This document shows, piece by piece, positions 42,216 to 51,249 of a stretch of 64,000 nt of DNA (position 1 is its first letter; every line of letters begins with the position of its first letter). The notes under the pieces were generated by a model. The model was given only the letters and a program-made list of their open reading frames with translations, had not been told where the DNA came from and made no database searches. The DNA is from Melastoma dodecandrum (lineage: Eukaryota; Streptophyta; Magnoliopsida; Myrtales; Melastomataceae). Location of the stretch: the NCBI GenBank assembly GCA_029817715.1, contig JARUPY010000356.1, forward strand, positions 715,001 to 779,000, given 5' to 3'. The position numbers were made by a program, and so were the translations under genes.

Positions 42216-45200
42216 TTAGGAATTAAGCGCTTCCCAAATTAATGGAGTCCTTTGTCTTAGGATTTTATGATGAGCTTCCCAGATAGTCGCGCGGTAGGTT
42301 TTAAGATATTTACCATTGACCTTCAATGGATGCCTACCTCCTTCTCTGGTCGTAAGTCGATACGTATTAGATGAGTATGTCTCGCACACTTCATATGGAC
42401 CCTCCCAATTAGGAGACCACTTACCCAAGACTTGGTCTTTTGATTTAAGGGGTAGGATCATCTTCCATACCAAGTCGCCCACTTTGAAGCGCTTATGGAC
42501 AACCTTTTTATTATAATATCTAGCAATTCTTTGCTTATGTACCTCGAGTCGGTCTATTACGTCGAGTCGTTTCTTCTCCAATTCTTCTAAGGCGAGGTAC
42601 ATTGCCTCGTCTTGCAAGTCAGAATGAGCTACCCTGAGCGACTTGTATCGAATCTCAATAGGTAGGACAGCATCTTGCCCATATACCAGCGAAAAAGGGG
42701 TTTCTCCTGTGCTGTCTCTCTTGGTGACTCTTAGAGCCCACAAGGTGTCCTGTAATAGTTCGTGCCATTTTCTTGGATTTGCACCAACCATTTTCTGAAT
42801 GTTATTCTTTATGAGCTTATTAGTAGCTTCAGCTTGTCCATTCGACTGGGGGTAATAGGGTGTCGAATTAGTGATTGAAAAGCTAAATTCAGCAGCGAAT
42901 TCACGCACCTTCTCATTATTGAAAACGGTGCCATTATCTACTACGATATTCTGGGGAATCCCAAATCTATAAATGATGGAGGATCTGAGAAAATCGATCA
43001 CCTCCTTGTGATCAATTTTCTGGTATACTTGAGCCTCGACCCACTTGGTAAAGTAGTCAGTAGCGACTAGAATGTAGGCATCGCCTTTACTCGAGTGTGG
43101 GTGAATCTCCCCGATTATATCTAAAGCCCAAGACCTAAACGGCCAAGGCTTGATGACTGAGACTAAATCGGACGCTGGGGCCCTTGTCACCGGACCATGT
43201 TTTTGACACTCTTGGCACCCCCTAGCCATTTCTATGCAATTCTTTAGCATTGATGGCCAGTAAAAACCATGTCTTTGGATAGTCCAAGACATTTTGGTGC
43301 CAGATTGGTGAGACCCGCATAAACCCTGGTGAGTCTCCAACATAATTGGGGTCGCTTCGTCTAAGTCGACGCATCTTAGTAGGACTCCTTCTTTGGTCTT
43401 TCTGTAAAGTACCCCATCTATAAGAGTGTACGACAAAGCCTGAGTCTTGATTCTTTGGCTCGCCTTTTGTGTTGGGTCGGAGAGGAAGTCGGTGATTGGT
43501 CTCCTCCAATCTTTATCGCTTGTCATTATATTCAGAGTGAACGCGTCGCCTTGGGGAGCTATTTCTGGGATACAATCGCTTCCCCTTTTGGCCTTGTATC
43601 CTGAAGCCTTTTGGGCTAGGTCGTTAGCGATTGTGTTTTCCTCCCGGCCTACAAAAAGGAAAGTAATTACTTCGAACCGCTCGACTAGCCTTCGAGCGAC
43701 TTGATGATAGGGTGCGAGTTTCTCTTGACATAGAGAGTCGCCGTTCATCTGGTTAATAACCAGTTGAGAGTCTCCCATTACTCTAGCTTTCCTGGCTCCC
43801 AAGGCTAATAACTCCTTCAAGAGCGTGATCAACGCTTCGTACTCAGTCGCATTGTTTGTATGAGTTGCCGACAGACGATATGCTAGGCGAACGTCCTTTC
43901 CTAGTGGCGAAAGTACGTGGAGGCCTATGCCTACGCCGGATTTCGCCGAAGATCCATCGAACCAAGCTTGCCAGACATCCTCAAGGAATTCCTCTTGATC
44001 GATTGATGTAGATGGGTCGTGGTTCACTAAGAAATCGGCTAAGGCCTGCCCTTTCACCGACTGTTGAGGTTTGAAACGCAGATCGTATGCGGATAGGACC
44101 AAGCTCCATTTACTAATTCTTCCGGTCAATAGGGGACTTTCGAAAAAGTATTTTATGACTGGGGACTTGGCAATAACATGAACCTCTTGGGATCCGATAT
44201 AATGTCTCAGCTTCTTAACAGCATAAAAGATTGACAGGCATAACTTATCCTTAATTGTATAGCGCTTTTCTGTAGCAGTTAGTTGTCTTGACAAATAGTA
44301 GACTGCTCTCTCAGTTTTGTCCTCTGTCTCTTGGGCTAACATGGCACCGATGACTGTTTCAGTCGCTGCCACGTAAAGCAGATAAGGTTTTCCTATCCGA
44401 GGAGAGGCAAGCACAGGCGGTTTCATTAAGTACTCCTTTAAGCCTTCAAATGCTTTTTGGTGTTTGTCGCTCCACACAAAATTTCCCTTTGCCTTTAGTA
44501 AGGTCGAGAAAACTTCTGTCCGTCCAGCGACGTTACCAATAAATCGCCTTAGATAATTGACCCTTCCTAAGAAAGCCTGTAACTGCTTCTTATTACTCGG
44601 AGGGTTCAATCTTTGAATGGCGTTCACTTTGTTCTGGTCGACTTCTATACCACGTTGATGCACTAGGAACCCTAGGAAATGTCCTGCTCTGACTCCGAAG
44701 GCACATTTGAGAGGGTTTAGTTTGAGCTGATGCTTTCTCATTTGAATGAAAGCATTTCTAAGGTCATTAACATGTGACTTCTCATCTCGTGACTTGACTA
44801 CTATATCGTCTATGTATACTTCGACCGTTTTGCTAATTAAGGCATCAAATATAGCGTTCATGGCCCGTTGGTAGGTTGCCCCAGCGTTTTTGAGTCCGAA
44901 TGGCATGACTACCCATTCGAAAATGCCTAAGGGACATCTGAACGCAGTTTTATGGATATCCTCCTCGGCTAGGAAGATTTGGTTATATCCTGAGAAACCA
45001 TCCATGAAGGACATAATTTGGTGCCCTGCAGTCTTGTCGACTAAATCGTCTGCGATGGGCATAGGGTACTCATCTTTTGGAGTGGCACGATTCAAGTCTC
45101 TAAAGTCGATGCAAACCCTAATCTTACCATTCTTTTTAATGACAGGAACTATACTGGATATCCATTCGGTGTACCTCGATGTCCTTATATATCCGGCTTT

Positions 45201-45674
45201 AAAGAGCTTTTTGACTTCCTCGAATACTGCTTGAGTGACTTCATGAGTCATTCTCCTCGGCGCCTGTTGGACTGGTTTAAATCCTGTTTTGATTGGTAAC
45301 TTGTGTTCCACAAGTCGGCGATCTAGGCCAGGCATCTCAGTGTAATCCCAAGCGAAACAATCTTTAAACTCTTCTAGAGTAGCTTTGATAGAATGGAAAA
45401 GTTCTTTATTCATCGAGGAACTGATAAAAACAATTCGAGGGCTCGATGCCTCGCCTAAATTGACGCCTACGAGTGAGTCACATGGCATCATCAGTGACTC
45501 ACGACTCTGGACACCACCTAAATCGGTGTCCACGTTATTACATGGCCTAATTTCGAAATCGATGTTGCCTATCTGGCATCCTACTTTCCTAGTCATCCTA
45601 ACATGCTTCTGAAGTCGCTGTAGGATATCAGCGACTGCATGACCTTTCTCCTCACTGTCCATACATCCCTTCAT
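42216..45674 (-). CDS. pol: Tat-lineage pol: reverse transcriptase, dual RNase H, integrase
   Basis: 1152 residues, uninterrupted. RT at about 125-345, with VCIDFRDLNRA, SFMDGFSGYNQI, MPFGLKNAGATY and the catalytic YIDD at 287-290. Ordinary RNase H at 425-530, in which the first catalytic position reads YVAATE, so it looks degenerate. A second, archaeal-type RNase H lies at 568-690 and is intact: Asp573 in WFDGSS, Glu612, Asp636 in GDSQL and Asp685. Integrase HHCC spans 782-823. The catalytic triad is Asp852, Asp913 and Glu949 (a D,D35E spacing), followed by a GPY/F-like segment (WEGPYEV) and no chromodomain. Starts at ATG 45674, overlapping the protease stop. Convergent with the antisense gene that ends 133 bases away. 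Confidence 0.95.
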   Translation of the reverse strand: MKGCMDSEEKGHAVADILQRLQKHVRMTRKVGCQIGNIDFEIRPCNNVDTDLGGVQSRESLMMPCDSLVGVNLGEASSPRIVFISSSMNKELFHSIKATLEEFKDCFAWDYTEMPGLDRRLVEHKLPIKTGFKPVQQAPRRMTHEVTQAVFEEVKKLFKAGYIRTSRYTEWISSIVPVIKKNGKIRVCIDFRDLNRATPKDEYPMPIADDLVDKTAGHQIMSFMDGFSGYNQIFLAEEDIHKTAFRCPLGIFEWVVMPFGLKNAGATYQRAMNAIFDALISKTVEVYIDDIVVKSRDEKSHVNDLRNAFIQMRKHQLKLNPLKCAFGVRAGHFLGFLVHQRGIEVDQNKVNAIQRLNPPSNKKQLQAFLGRVNYLRRFIGNVAGRTEVFSTLLKAKGNFVWSDKHQKAFEGLKEYLMKPPVLASPRIGKPYLLYVAATETVIGAMLAQETEDKTERAVYYLSRQLTATEKRYTIKDKLCLSIFYAVKKLRHYIGSQEVHVIAKSPVIKYFFESPLLTGRISKWSLVLSAYDLRFKPQQSVKGQALADFLVNHDPSTSIDQEEFLEDVWQAWFDGSSAKSGVGIGLHVLSPLGKDVRLAYRLSATHTNNATEYEALITLLKELLALGARKARVMGDSQLVINQMNGDSLCQEKLAPYHQVARRLVERFEVITFLFVGREENTIANDLAQKASGYKAKRGSDCIPEIAPQGDAFTLNIMTSDKDWRRPITDFLSDPTQKASQRIKTQALSYTLIDGVLYRKTKEGVLLRCVDLDEATPIMLETHQGLCGSHQSGTKMSWTIQRHGFYWPSMLKNCIEMARGCQECQKHGPVTRAPASDLVSVIKPWPFRSWALDIIGEIHPHSSKGDAYILVATDYFTKWVEAQVYQKIDHKEVIDFLRSSIIYRFGIPQNIVVDNGTVFNNEKVREFAAEFSFSITNSTPYYPQSNGQAEATNKLIKNNIQKMVGANPRKWHELLQDTLWALRVTKRDSTGETPFSLVYGQDAVLPIEIRYKSLRVAHSDLQDEAMYLALEELEKKRLDVIDRLEVHKQRIARYYNKKVVHKRFKVGDLVWKMILPLKSKDQVLGKWSPNWEGPYEVCETYSSNTYRLTTREGGRHPLKVNGKYLKTYRATIWEAHHKILRQRTPLIWEALNS

Positions 45675-47124
45675 GTAGGAGTCTATCGGGCTCCAACTCC
45701 GTCGCAGTGCTCTCTTGGCTCTTAGGCGCTTCTCCCTGGTTGTCGCTTGGGCTGTTGTTCGTTACGCCTCCATCTTTAGTCGTGACTACCTTCTGCAGGA
45801 CCTCGGCTATGTCTTTGTCTGTGAAGTCGGGCCCCCATCCTGTTGGCACAATCGGTCCTTCGTCAGGCTTGGGGTGAGAGGTGCCATAGCTCACGATGAA
45901 GTCGAACTTCCCTGAAGGTTCACCTAAGGGTCCGACTGTGGGGTCTCCCAGCTTGTAGCGCTGGTCCAGAGTAAGGTCCTTGACTGTCTTACACGTCTCT
46001 GCATGCAAAATACCCTTGTCACAACAGGAGTATTCATCAGCCTTAACGATTTCTATTTCGGAGTCAAGCCATAGGATTAATTCCCTATGCAAAGTAGATG
46101 GAATCGCGGCGGCCTTATGAAGCCAATCGCGTCCTAAAAGCGCATTAAATGAAGGGGCTATATCGATTACAAAGAAAGCAGTTTCCTGCTCGTGTCTCCC
46201 GACGCCTAGGCGCACGGAGCAAATACCCAGGCACTCGGATTTTCTCCCATTGAAGCCACTTACAGCTACGTCGGTTCGCACCAACTCGCTAGGCTTGTAC
46301 CCAAGTAATCTAAACTTGGCGAGGGGAAGAACATTGACAGTGGCGCCATTGTCTATTAAGACTCGACCCACTAAGACACCATCAAAGGTGGCTGAGATAT
46401 ACAGCGAATGCATATGCTGTTTCATACGATCTGATGGTTTCCTCAACCAGTGCAGAGGGAAGCCAGAAGGAAATGTAGTGACTTTAGAGTCGAGAGTTTT
46501 ACCTTCTGGTGCCTCCGACTTGTTGTTGCTGGCGAACTCCGCAGGGAGGGTAAGAACGTTACAGCCCACGAGGGGCCGTTGCTCTGCATCGAAGTCGCAG
46601 GGCTTATCTCCTCGTAGAGGAGTGTAGTCGAAACTCGAGCCTGGGTCTTCCGAGTAATCAGTAGACTCGACCCGCTCGGGCTCTGCGACTTGTTTCCCTG
46701 TGGCGTGGTTCCCGCCAAAGAATGGCATCACAGGGGTCATTCTTGGCTTTTTCTGGGCGTGACTTAGACGCCTTTCTTTTCTCTTTTGAGCCCTCACGGG
46801 AAGCGTAATCTTTCTTTCCGCCTTCTGCCATTGAGACGAAGGGTTAAGCGCTTTGACAAATCTCGGTTTCTTAGAACCACAGGGAAGTCGACTCACCTCC
46901 ACAAACCTTCCGTCGGCTGGGTCATATCCTACCTGCACAGGGTTATCTGCTGGCCTATTCGAGGGCTTGTTAAGGTTCGAGTTACCTGAGCCCTCAGGAC
47001 GGGCTGCCTTCACGAGCATCTCCCCTTTTGCGGATAAGTCGACGAGCCGCAAGAAGTAGCTAACGCAGCATGCTGTGCAGAGCTGGGTAATGAGTATGCG
47101 GTTGTGAGCGATCAGCTTGCACTT
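45652..47124 (-). CDS. pro: Tat-lineage aspartic protease region (same frame as gag)
   Basis: Open from the codon after the gag stop to TGA at 45652. N-terminal half: basic, disordered. Retropepsin core around VGRVLIDNGATVNVLP, with Asp-Asn-Gly in place of the usual Asp-Thr/Ser-Gly, a variant I recall from Tat elements. Further protease features follow (DIAPSFNALLGRDWLH). It cuts the polyprotein into gag, RT and integrase. There is no convincing ATG at the beginning; translation probably depends on read-through of the single TAA between gag and protease. It overlaps the start of pol by 23 bases in another frame. Confidence 0.85.
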   Translation of the reverse strand, partial: KCKLIAHNRILITQLCTACCVSYFLRLVDLSAKGEMLVKAARPEGSGNSNLNKPSNRPADNPVQVGYDPADGRFVEVSRLPCGSKKPRFVKALNPSSQWQKAERKITLPVRAQKRKERRLSHAQKKPRMTPVMPFFGGNHATGKQVAEPERVESTDYSEDPGSSFDYTPLRGDKPCDFDAEQRPLVGCNVLTLPAEFASNNKSEAPEGKTLDSKVTTFPSGFPLHWLRKPSDRMKQHMHSLYISATFDGVLVGRVLIDNGATVNVLPLAKFRLLGYKPSELVRTDVAVSGFNGRKSECLGICSVRLGVGRHEQETAFFVIDIAPSFNALLGRDWLHKAAAIPSTLHRELILWLDSEIEIVKADEYSCCDKGILHAETCKTVKDLTLDQRYKLGDPTVGPLGEPSGKFDFIVSYGTSHPKPDEGPIVPTGWGPDFTDKDIAEVLQKVVTTKDGGVTNNSPSDNQGEAPKSQESTATELEPDRLLHEGMYGQ

Positions 47125-49617
47125 TTAGCACAGCAGCTTTTCGTCCAGGAATTGAGCGATGGGTGGCCCCCTCCGTAGTTCCTGAGGATCGACTGTCTGC
47201 GACGCATAACGGGGTCTGCGATTCATGGCCTGCTGAGGTTGGTCCTCTCCCTTATGTTCCGCTACCAGCTTGATCTCCTTGACAGGGGTAGTTCTAGTGT
47301 ACCCCTGTTTGATGACCCTTTGGCCAGACGAGTCTATGAACTCCAGTCGCCGTACCGGGCGTTCTGTTCCCCGGGTGACTGCCTCTCCATTGCCCTTGTG
47401 ACCCTGGGGGCCTCCTCTTCCGCCTCGCGAGGCTAATCGGCGATCTGCGCTAGGAGGGCTTCTGAAGGCGTGAGAAGATCCTTGGGGAGTATTGAGCGAC
47501 ATTGCTGCTTCTTCGAACGGGGTCAAGTCGTACCACTCCTCCGTTTTGCTGTCCAGTAGATACTTCTTGAACGTGTGGCACCGATCCGTAGTGTGAGTGT
47601 CGTTCAAGTGCCAGTGGCATAGCCACTTCTCCCTTCCTTTGGGCAGAATGAAGACCCCACGCTCAGCTAGTCGCTTCATGAGGGCATTAGCCACCAAAGT
47701 CTCGCCGGTTTCTTGTACGTCCTGCGAGGGTACAACAGAGTCGTTAATAACTTCTAAGAGATTAACTTCAGCGTCAAATATGTCAAACGTATGAATAGCG
47801 ACTTCATCCCCGAATGGATTATTGTCCACCACGGCGACTTCGTCAACTTCGGGAAAACGGAGCTCTTTAGACTCTATTAAATCCTGTATGATATTTCTAA
47901 AGGACAAACAGTCCTTGGTAGCATGGGTGAAAGACCCATGCCACTTGCAGTAATTCCTATTATTTTCCCTCTCTGTCTGGGGAACTCGATGGTCGGGCTT
48001 AAGCCTAATCCTTTTCCTTTGATGAAGCCAGTCGAATATAGCGTCGACTTTATCTGTGTCGAAAGAATACTTTCTTTCTTCGGCATTCTTTTGGGATGCC
48101 TTAGCTTTGGAATTCTTCTTAGCCAGGGGGTCGCATATAGTCGACTCCCCCTTGACAAATTCCGCCACGTCGACTTCATAAGTGTCGACTTGGTAGGCTC
48201 GAGTCAGCTGGGCTTCCTCTGTAAGGAGCTGATAATACTCTGCGGCCCTCCTTGCTAAGTCATACAGGTCAGCAAAGCGCTCGCCCTGCAGCTTTTTCCG
48301 GAACGGAATAGTCAACGCATTTAATGCGAGAAGTAATTGATCCTTCTCCGGTATGGGGGGGCTACACCGTAGTAGGGCCTTCCTGAGTTTCATTAGAAAC
48401 TGCCCTGGGTGTTCTCCGTTAGCCTGCTTAAGGCGCATTACCTCAAACATCGACATGGGGGTGTCCAGTCGAGCAAAGGTCTTAACGAACATAGATTGCA
48501 TCTGAGTCCACGAGGCTATTGACCCTGGCGGCAAACTCGCATACCACGTAAAGGCATCCCCTGTTAACGAGTTAGGGAAGAGCTTCAGTTTCCAAAAGTC
48601 GTTCCCAGCCGCCTCACCAAGTTGGTGAGTGAAGCGAGCGACATGCTCGAGTGGGGTCATTTCATCTTCACCCGAAAAACGAGTAAAGTCGGGCACCTTA
48701 TAACCTCTAGGTAAAGGGAAATCCCTGTCGACATACGTAGGATAGGGAGACCTGTACAAACAGGCGTCGTCTCGCCGAGCTATTCCGGGGACGACTTGCT
48801 CTATAACCTGAGTTATGGCCTCCCTCAAGTCTGGGGGTACACCGCCTACTGGGGCCTGCGCTGTAGGTCGAGTCGACCTTATCGGGCTGTACGGAGATCT
48901 TTCCCCCACTGTCTGACTCGCTGGATTCCTCGTGTAGAAAGAAGGCTCTTCCCGAAAGTTTCCACCTCGGGATCCAAGCCCATAGGGGTCTCCAGTCGCG
49001 TCGATTACAGGTTCTTTTCCAGGGCGATGAGACGGAATAAAATCCTCCCCTAGATCCGTTTCCTCTTGAAAGTCCTCTGCCTCATTCCAATACGTATTCG
49101 TCGGTTGATTACGTGAAGAAGAGGGTCGACTAGGGGGAACCAAATTCCCAGGTTCGAATAGAGTATTTGTCCTTATGTCGGATCGCTCAAAAGTCACGTT
49201 ACGTGGCCCTTGAGTAGTCCGACGAGCGTCCGCCATGAACGTAGACTCCCTAAATGGGGCCTCTCTCATACGAGACCTTACTCTTTCCTCGTCTCTCGGG
49301 CCAGAAAGACGCCCTATTAGAGTTTGGACATCCATTAGGATGCCCTTCATAACGGTCAAATCCTGACGCACACTCCCCAATTCCTTGTGGAACTCCAGTC
49401 TCGAAATAAATTCGGACGGGGCATGTGAATCAAAAGCGGACTGGTTTGTAGCTTCTTGGCCTCCTAGGGCTGGCACTTGGTCATGTGAATCAAAAGCGGA
49501 CTGGTTCGTAGCTGCCTGGTCTCCTAAGGCTGGCGTTTCCAAGTTCATTCCCGGAGGAAGTTCCTGGTTTTCCCCATCTAAGGGATTCTGAGTAGTACTT
49601 CGAGTATTTCTCGGCAT
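47125..49617 (-). CDS. gag: Tat-lineage gag polyprotein
   Basis: 830 residues from ATG 49617. N-terminal 190 residues: low-complexity, with a short duplicated segment (TNQSAFDSH twice). A gag domain core lies at about residues 300-460 (VPDFTRFSGEDEMTPLEHV, LFPNSLTGDAFTWYASLP, GQFLMKLRKALLRC). Two zinc-knuckle-like motifs of form CX2HX4HX4C follow, CKWHGSFTHATKDC and CHWHLNDTHTTDRC, which replace the ordinary CCHC knuckle. Gag forms the cytoplasmic particle and binds the element RNA. It ends with TAA at 47125-47127, after which the same frame stays open into the protease. Lengthening the frame upstream of 49617 would enter the LTR, so this ATG is the sensible start. Confidence 0.9.
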   Translation of the reverse strand: MPRNTRSTTQNPLDGENQELPPGMNLETPALGDQAATNQSAFDSHDQVPALGGQEATNQSAFDSHAPSEFISRLEFHKELGSVRQDLTVMKGILMDVQTLIGRLSGPRDEERVRSRMREAPFRESTFMADARRTTQGPRNVTFERSDIRTNTLFEPGNLVPPSRPSSSRNQPTNTYWNEAEDFQEETDLGEDFIPSHRPGKEPVIDATGDPYGLGSRGGNFREEPSFYTRNPASQTVGERSPYSPIRSTRPTAQAPVGGVPPDLREAITQVIEQVVPGIARRDDACLYRSPYPTYVDRDFPLPRGYKVPDFTRFSGEDEMTPLEHVARFTHQLGEAAGNDFWKLKLFPNSLTGDAFTWYASLPPGSIASWTQMQSMFVKTFARLDTPMSMFEVMRLKQANGEHPGQFLMKLRKALLRCSPPIPEKDQLLLALNALTIPFRKKLQGERFADLYDLARRAAEYYQLLTEEAQLTRAYQVDTYEVDVAEFVKGESTICDPLAKKNSKAKASQKNAEERKYSFDTDKVDAIFDWLHQRKRIRLKPDHRVPQTERENNRNYCKWHGSFTHATKDCLSFRNIIQDLIESKELRFPEVDEVAVVDNNPFGDEVAIHTFDIFDAEVNLLEVINDSVVPSQDVQETGETLVANALMKRLAERGVFILPKGREKWLCHWHLNDTHTTDRCHTFKKYLLDSKTEEWYDLTPFEEAAMSLNTPQGSSHAFRSPPSADRRLASRGGRGGPQGHKGNGEAVTRGTERPVRRLEFIDSSGQRVIKQGYTRTTPVKEIKLVAEHKGEDQPQQAMNRRPRYASQTVDPQELRRGPPIAQFLDEKLLC

Positions 49618-49620
49618 GTC

Positions 49621-49638
49621 CTCCCACTGTGGTCGCCA
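49621..49638 (-). promoter_or_regulatory. Primer-binding site of the Tat element
   Basis: TGGCGACCACAGTGGGAG on the minus strand, six bases inside the 5' LTR end. It begins TGG as expected for pairing with a tRNA CCA end. By analogy with Ogre-type elements the primer may be tRNA-Arg, but I could not check. Confidence 0.7.
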
Positions 49639-49644
49639 AAAACG

Positions 49645-50628
49645 TGTTCGCACACAGAATGGAACACGTCGGAAATATTTGGCAAAGGACTCACAGTAGT
49701 AGTATTGTGGTCGCCAGTAAGAAGATGCACTAACTTTATACAAAAAATAATGCAAGTCTTACAATCTTCAGAACATTAAAAGAAAAGGGCTTACAGCCAT
49801 TAGAAGGGAAAAAGGGACACGATGGTGACGATGTAGGATCTTGTAGCGGCGGAGAACGCGTGACGAAGGCCTTGGAAGCTCGCTCCGTCGGTGGTGGTCG
49901 CTGGCGGGAAGCTGTGACGAAGGCCCTACGAGCTCACTCCGTCGGTGGTGTCGCTGGCGGGGGTTGACAGCAAAGGCCCTACGAGCTCACTCTGCTGGTG
50001 GAAAGGGAGTTGACCTATGAACCGGGTCGAGGTATCTAATTTCCTAAGGTTGACGAACAAACTTCAGTGTTTTGGCTGTGTGTGGTCGTACCCTGTCTTG
50101 AAAAATCCTTCTGCTATTTATAGAGGATTTGTACGCGATTAACGCGTAACAGATAGATCGTTTTGCAGATCGTGTTATAGATCGTGATCCCTAATGTCGT
50201 GGGAGTGTCTCAACAACCCCCTTGATATATGGGATCACGTTCCCGGATATTTAAGATCAGTTACGATCTTTAACAAACGTGATTGGAAATGAATAAATTT
50301 ATTTCAACCTCGTCGATTTGACTGATCTGTACGGACTACGATTGACTTGGTCGACTTATCCAGGATTCCGTCGACTTGACCCTACTAGCAGACCTAGCTA
50401 CTGTTGAGTCATCTTGACTGGCTTTGGTCACTATATTCCTTCGTTGTGAGTCGACCTAGTCGACTCCGTTCATAAGTCGACCTAGTCGACTTCGTCATAA
50501 ATCGACCTAGTCGACTTCGTCGTGAGTCGGCCTAGACGACTACATCTTGGGCCGACTCGGAGTATGACTTGAGGGATTACTGGGTTTCTGTTCTAAACCC
50601 AGGCCCAAAATTAATTGCCATGTCAACA
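49645..50628 (-). repeat. 5' LTR of the Tat element (right side)
   Basis: On the minus strand it begins TGTTGACATGGCAATT and ends GTGCGAACA. A TATA-like CTATAAATAGC lies at 50113-50123 on the minus strand and could start the genomic RNA near 50085-50095. Contains the GTCGAC-rich tandem repeat at about 50445-50545. Confidence 0.94.
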
Positions 50629-50633
50629 GGTAC

Positions 50634-50768
50634 AAAAACACTGATAACCAATGATAATGAAATTGCAAAAACAGTGTAAATAATGCTGATATGCATCACA
50701 TAGAGAGTGAAGTAACTCTGATTTTCTGGATATTACTCATTATAATAATCTCCCCGGGGGTGCCGAAC
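50634..50768. other. Intron remnant of the malic enzyme gene
   Basis: Continues from the GGTAC at the right edge of the Tat element. AT-rich, with no coding signal until the exon at 50769. Confidence 0.5.
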
Positions 50769-51060
50769 ATGCAGTTTGGCTGCTACATGACTGAGAAGGA
50801 GGTTCAAAGAGGGGTCATATATTCATCAATCATGTCTTCTGTTTTGTCTTCAGGGTTGTTCGTAGTAATTGTTTCTGGTGATGCAGCATAAGGGATATCA
50901 TGATGCAAGTTGCCATAATGGTGGTGAAGGAAGCTATCGAGGAGGATCTAGCTGAAGGGTACCGCGGCGTGGATGCTTGGGACCTCCAGAAACTTAGCGA
51001 GGCACGAATCCTAAATCTCATCTCGAATGTCGTTTGGCTTTTTTGCCTTGTATATATTCG
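50769..51060 (+). pseudogene. NAD-dependent malic enzyme, C-terminal exons
   Basis: First piece 50769-50838: MQFGCYMTEKEVQRGVIYSS, matching the family's QAAAECLASYMTEEEVQKGI. Second piece from about 50885: IRDIMMQVAIMVVKEAIEED followed by LAEGYRGVDAWDLQKLS, matching the family's C-terminal IRDITKQVAAAVVKEAIEED and LAEGYR. An intron-like TTTTGTCTTCAG separates them. The final family tail is degenerate near 51055. The gene is therefore recognisable over three separated places (28.05, 37.66 and 50.8 kb), all on the plus strand and in the right order, with the central exons lost. Confidence 0.85.
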
Positions 51061-51249
51061 AAATCTAAGGAGGCCAAGCCCATTACTGTCTTGTGAGCAG
51101 GAGGGGATCGTCGTGTTCGTGCCCAAAATATGACAGGAACTTTCAAAATTTATTAAATAATATATTAACATTAAATTCACTTAAAAAAACTATATATTCA
51201 AAAGCATTGAATTATAAATGTTATTTAACGGATTATGAAAAAGTTCTTA

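Larger units (their letters stand above)
37730..50633 (-). mobile_element. Complete Tat-lineage Ty3/gypsy retrotransposon with an antisense spliced gene
   Basis: 12.9 kb. Both LTRs are 984 bases (37735-38718 and 49645-50628), with perfect 5-bp target duplications GGTAC (37730-37734, 50629-50633). Reading on the minus strand: 5' LTR, primer site, gag, protease, pol (RT, RNase H, second RNase H, integrase), antisense gene, polypurine tract, 3' LTR. The second, archaeal-type RNase H and lack of a chromodomain place it in the Tat (Ogre/Retand-related) lineage. The LTRs differ at only about a dozen sites by my count, mostly transitions, with no indels, so insertion is recent. All three main frames are long and open, interrupted only by one stop between gag and protease and a frame change before pol. 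Confidence 0.93.

Noticed and set aside
44890..45234. Plus-strand ORFs inside the pol region (and others at 42316, 43447, 45385)
   Set aside because: They lie antisense to a long intact pol frame with full RT/RNase H/integrase motifs; amino-acid content shows no domain, so they are reverse-strand shadows.
46250..46627. 125-codon plus-strand ORF opposite the protease
   Set aside because: Antisense shadow of the protease frame; no domain, no TATA or splice structure, unlike the supported antisense PMD gene.
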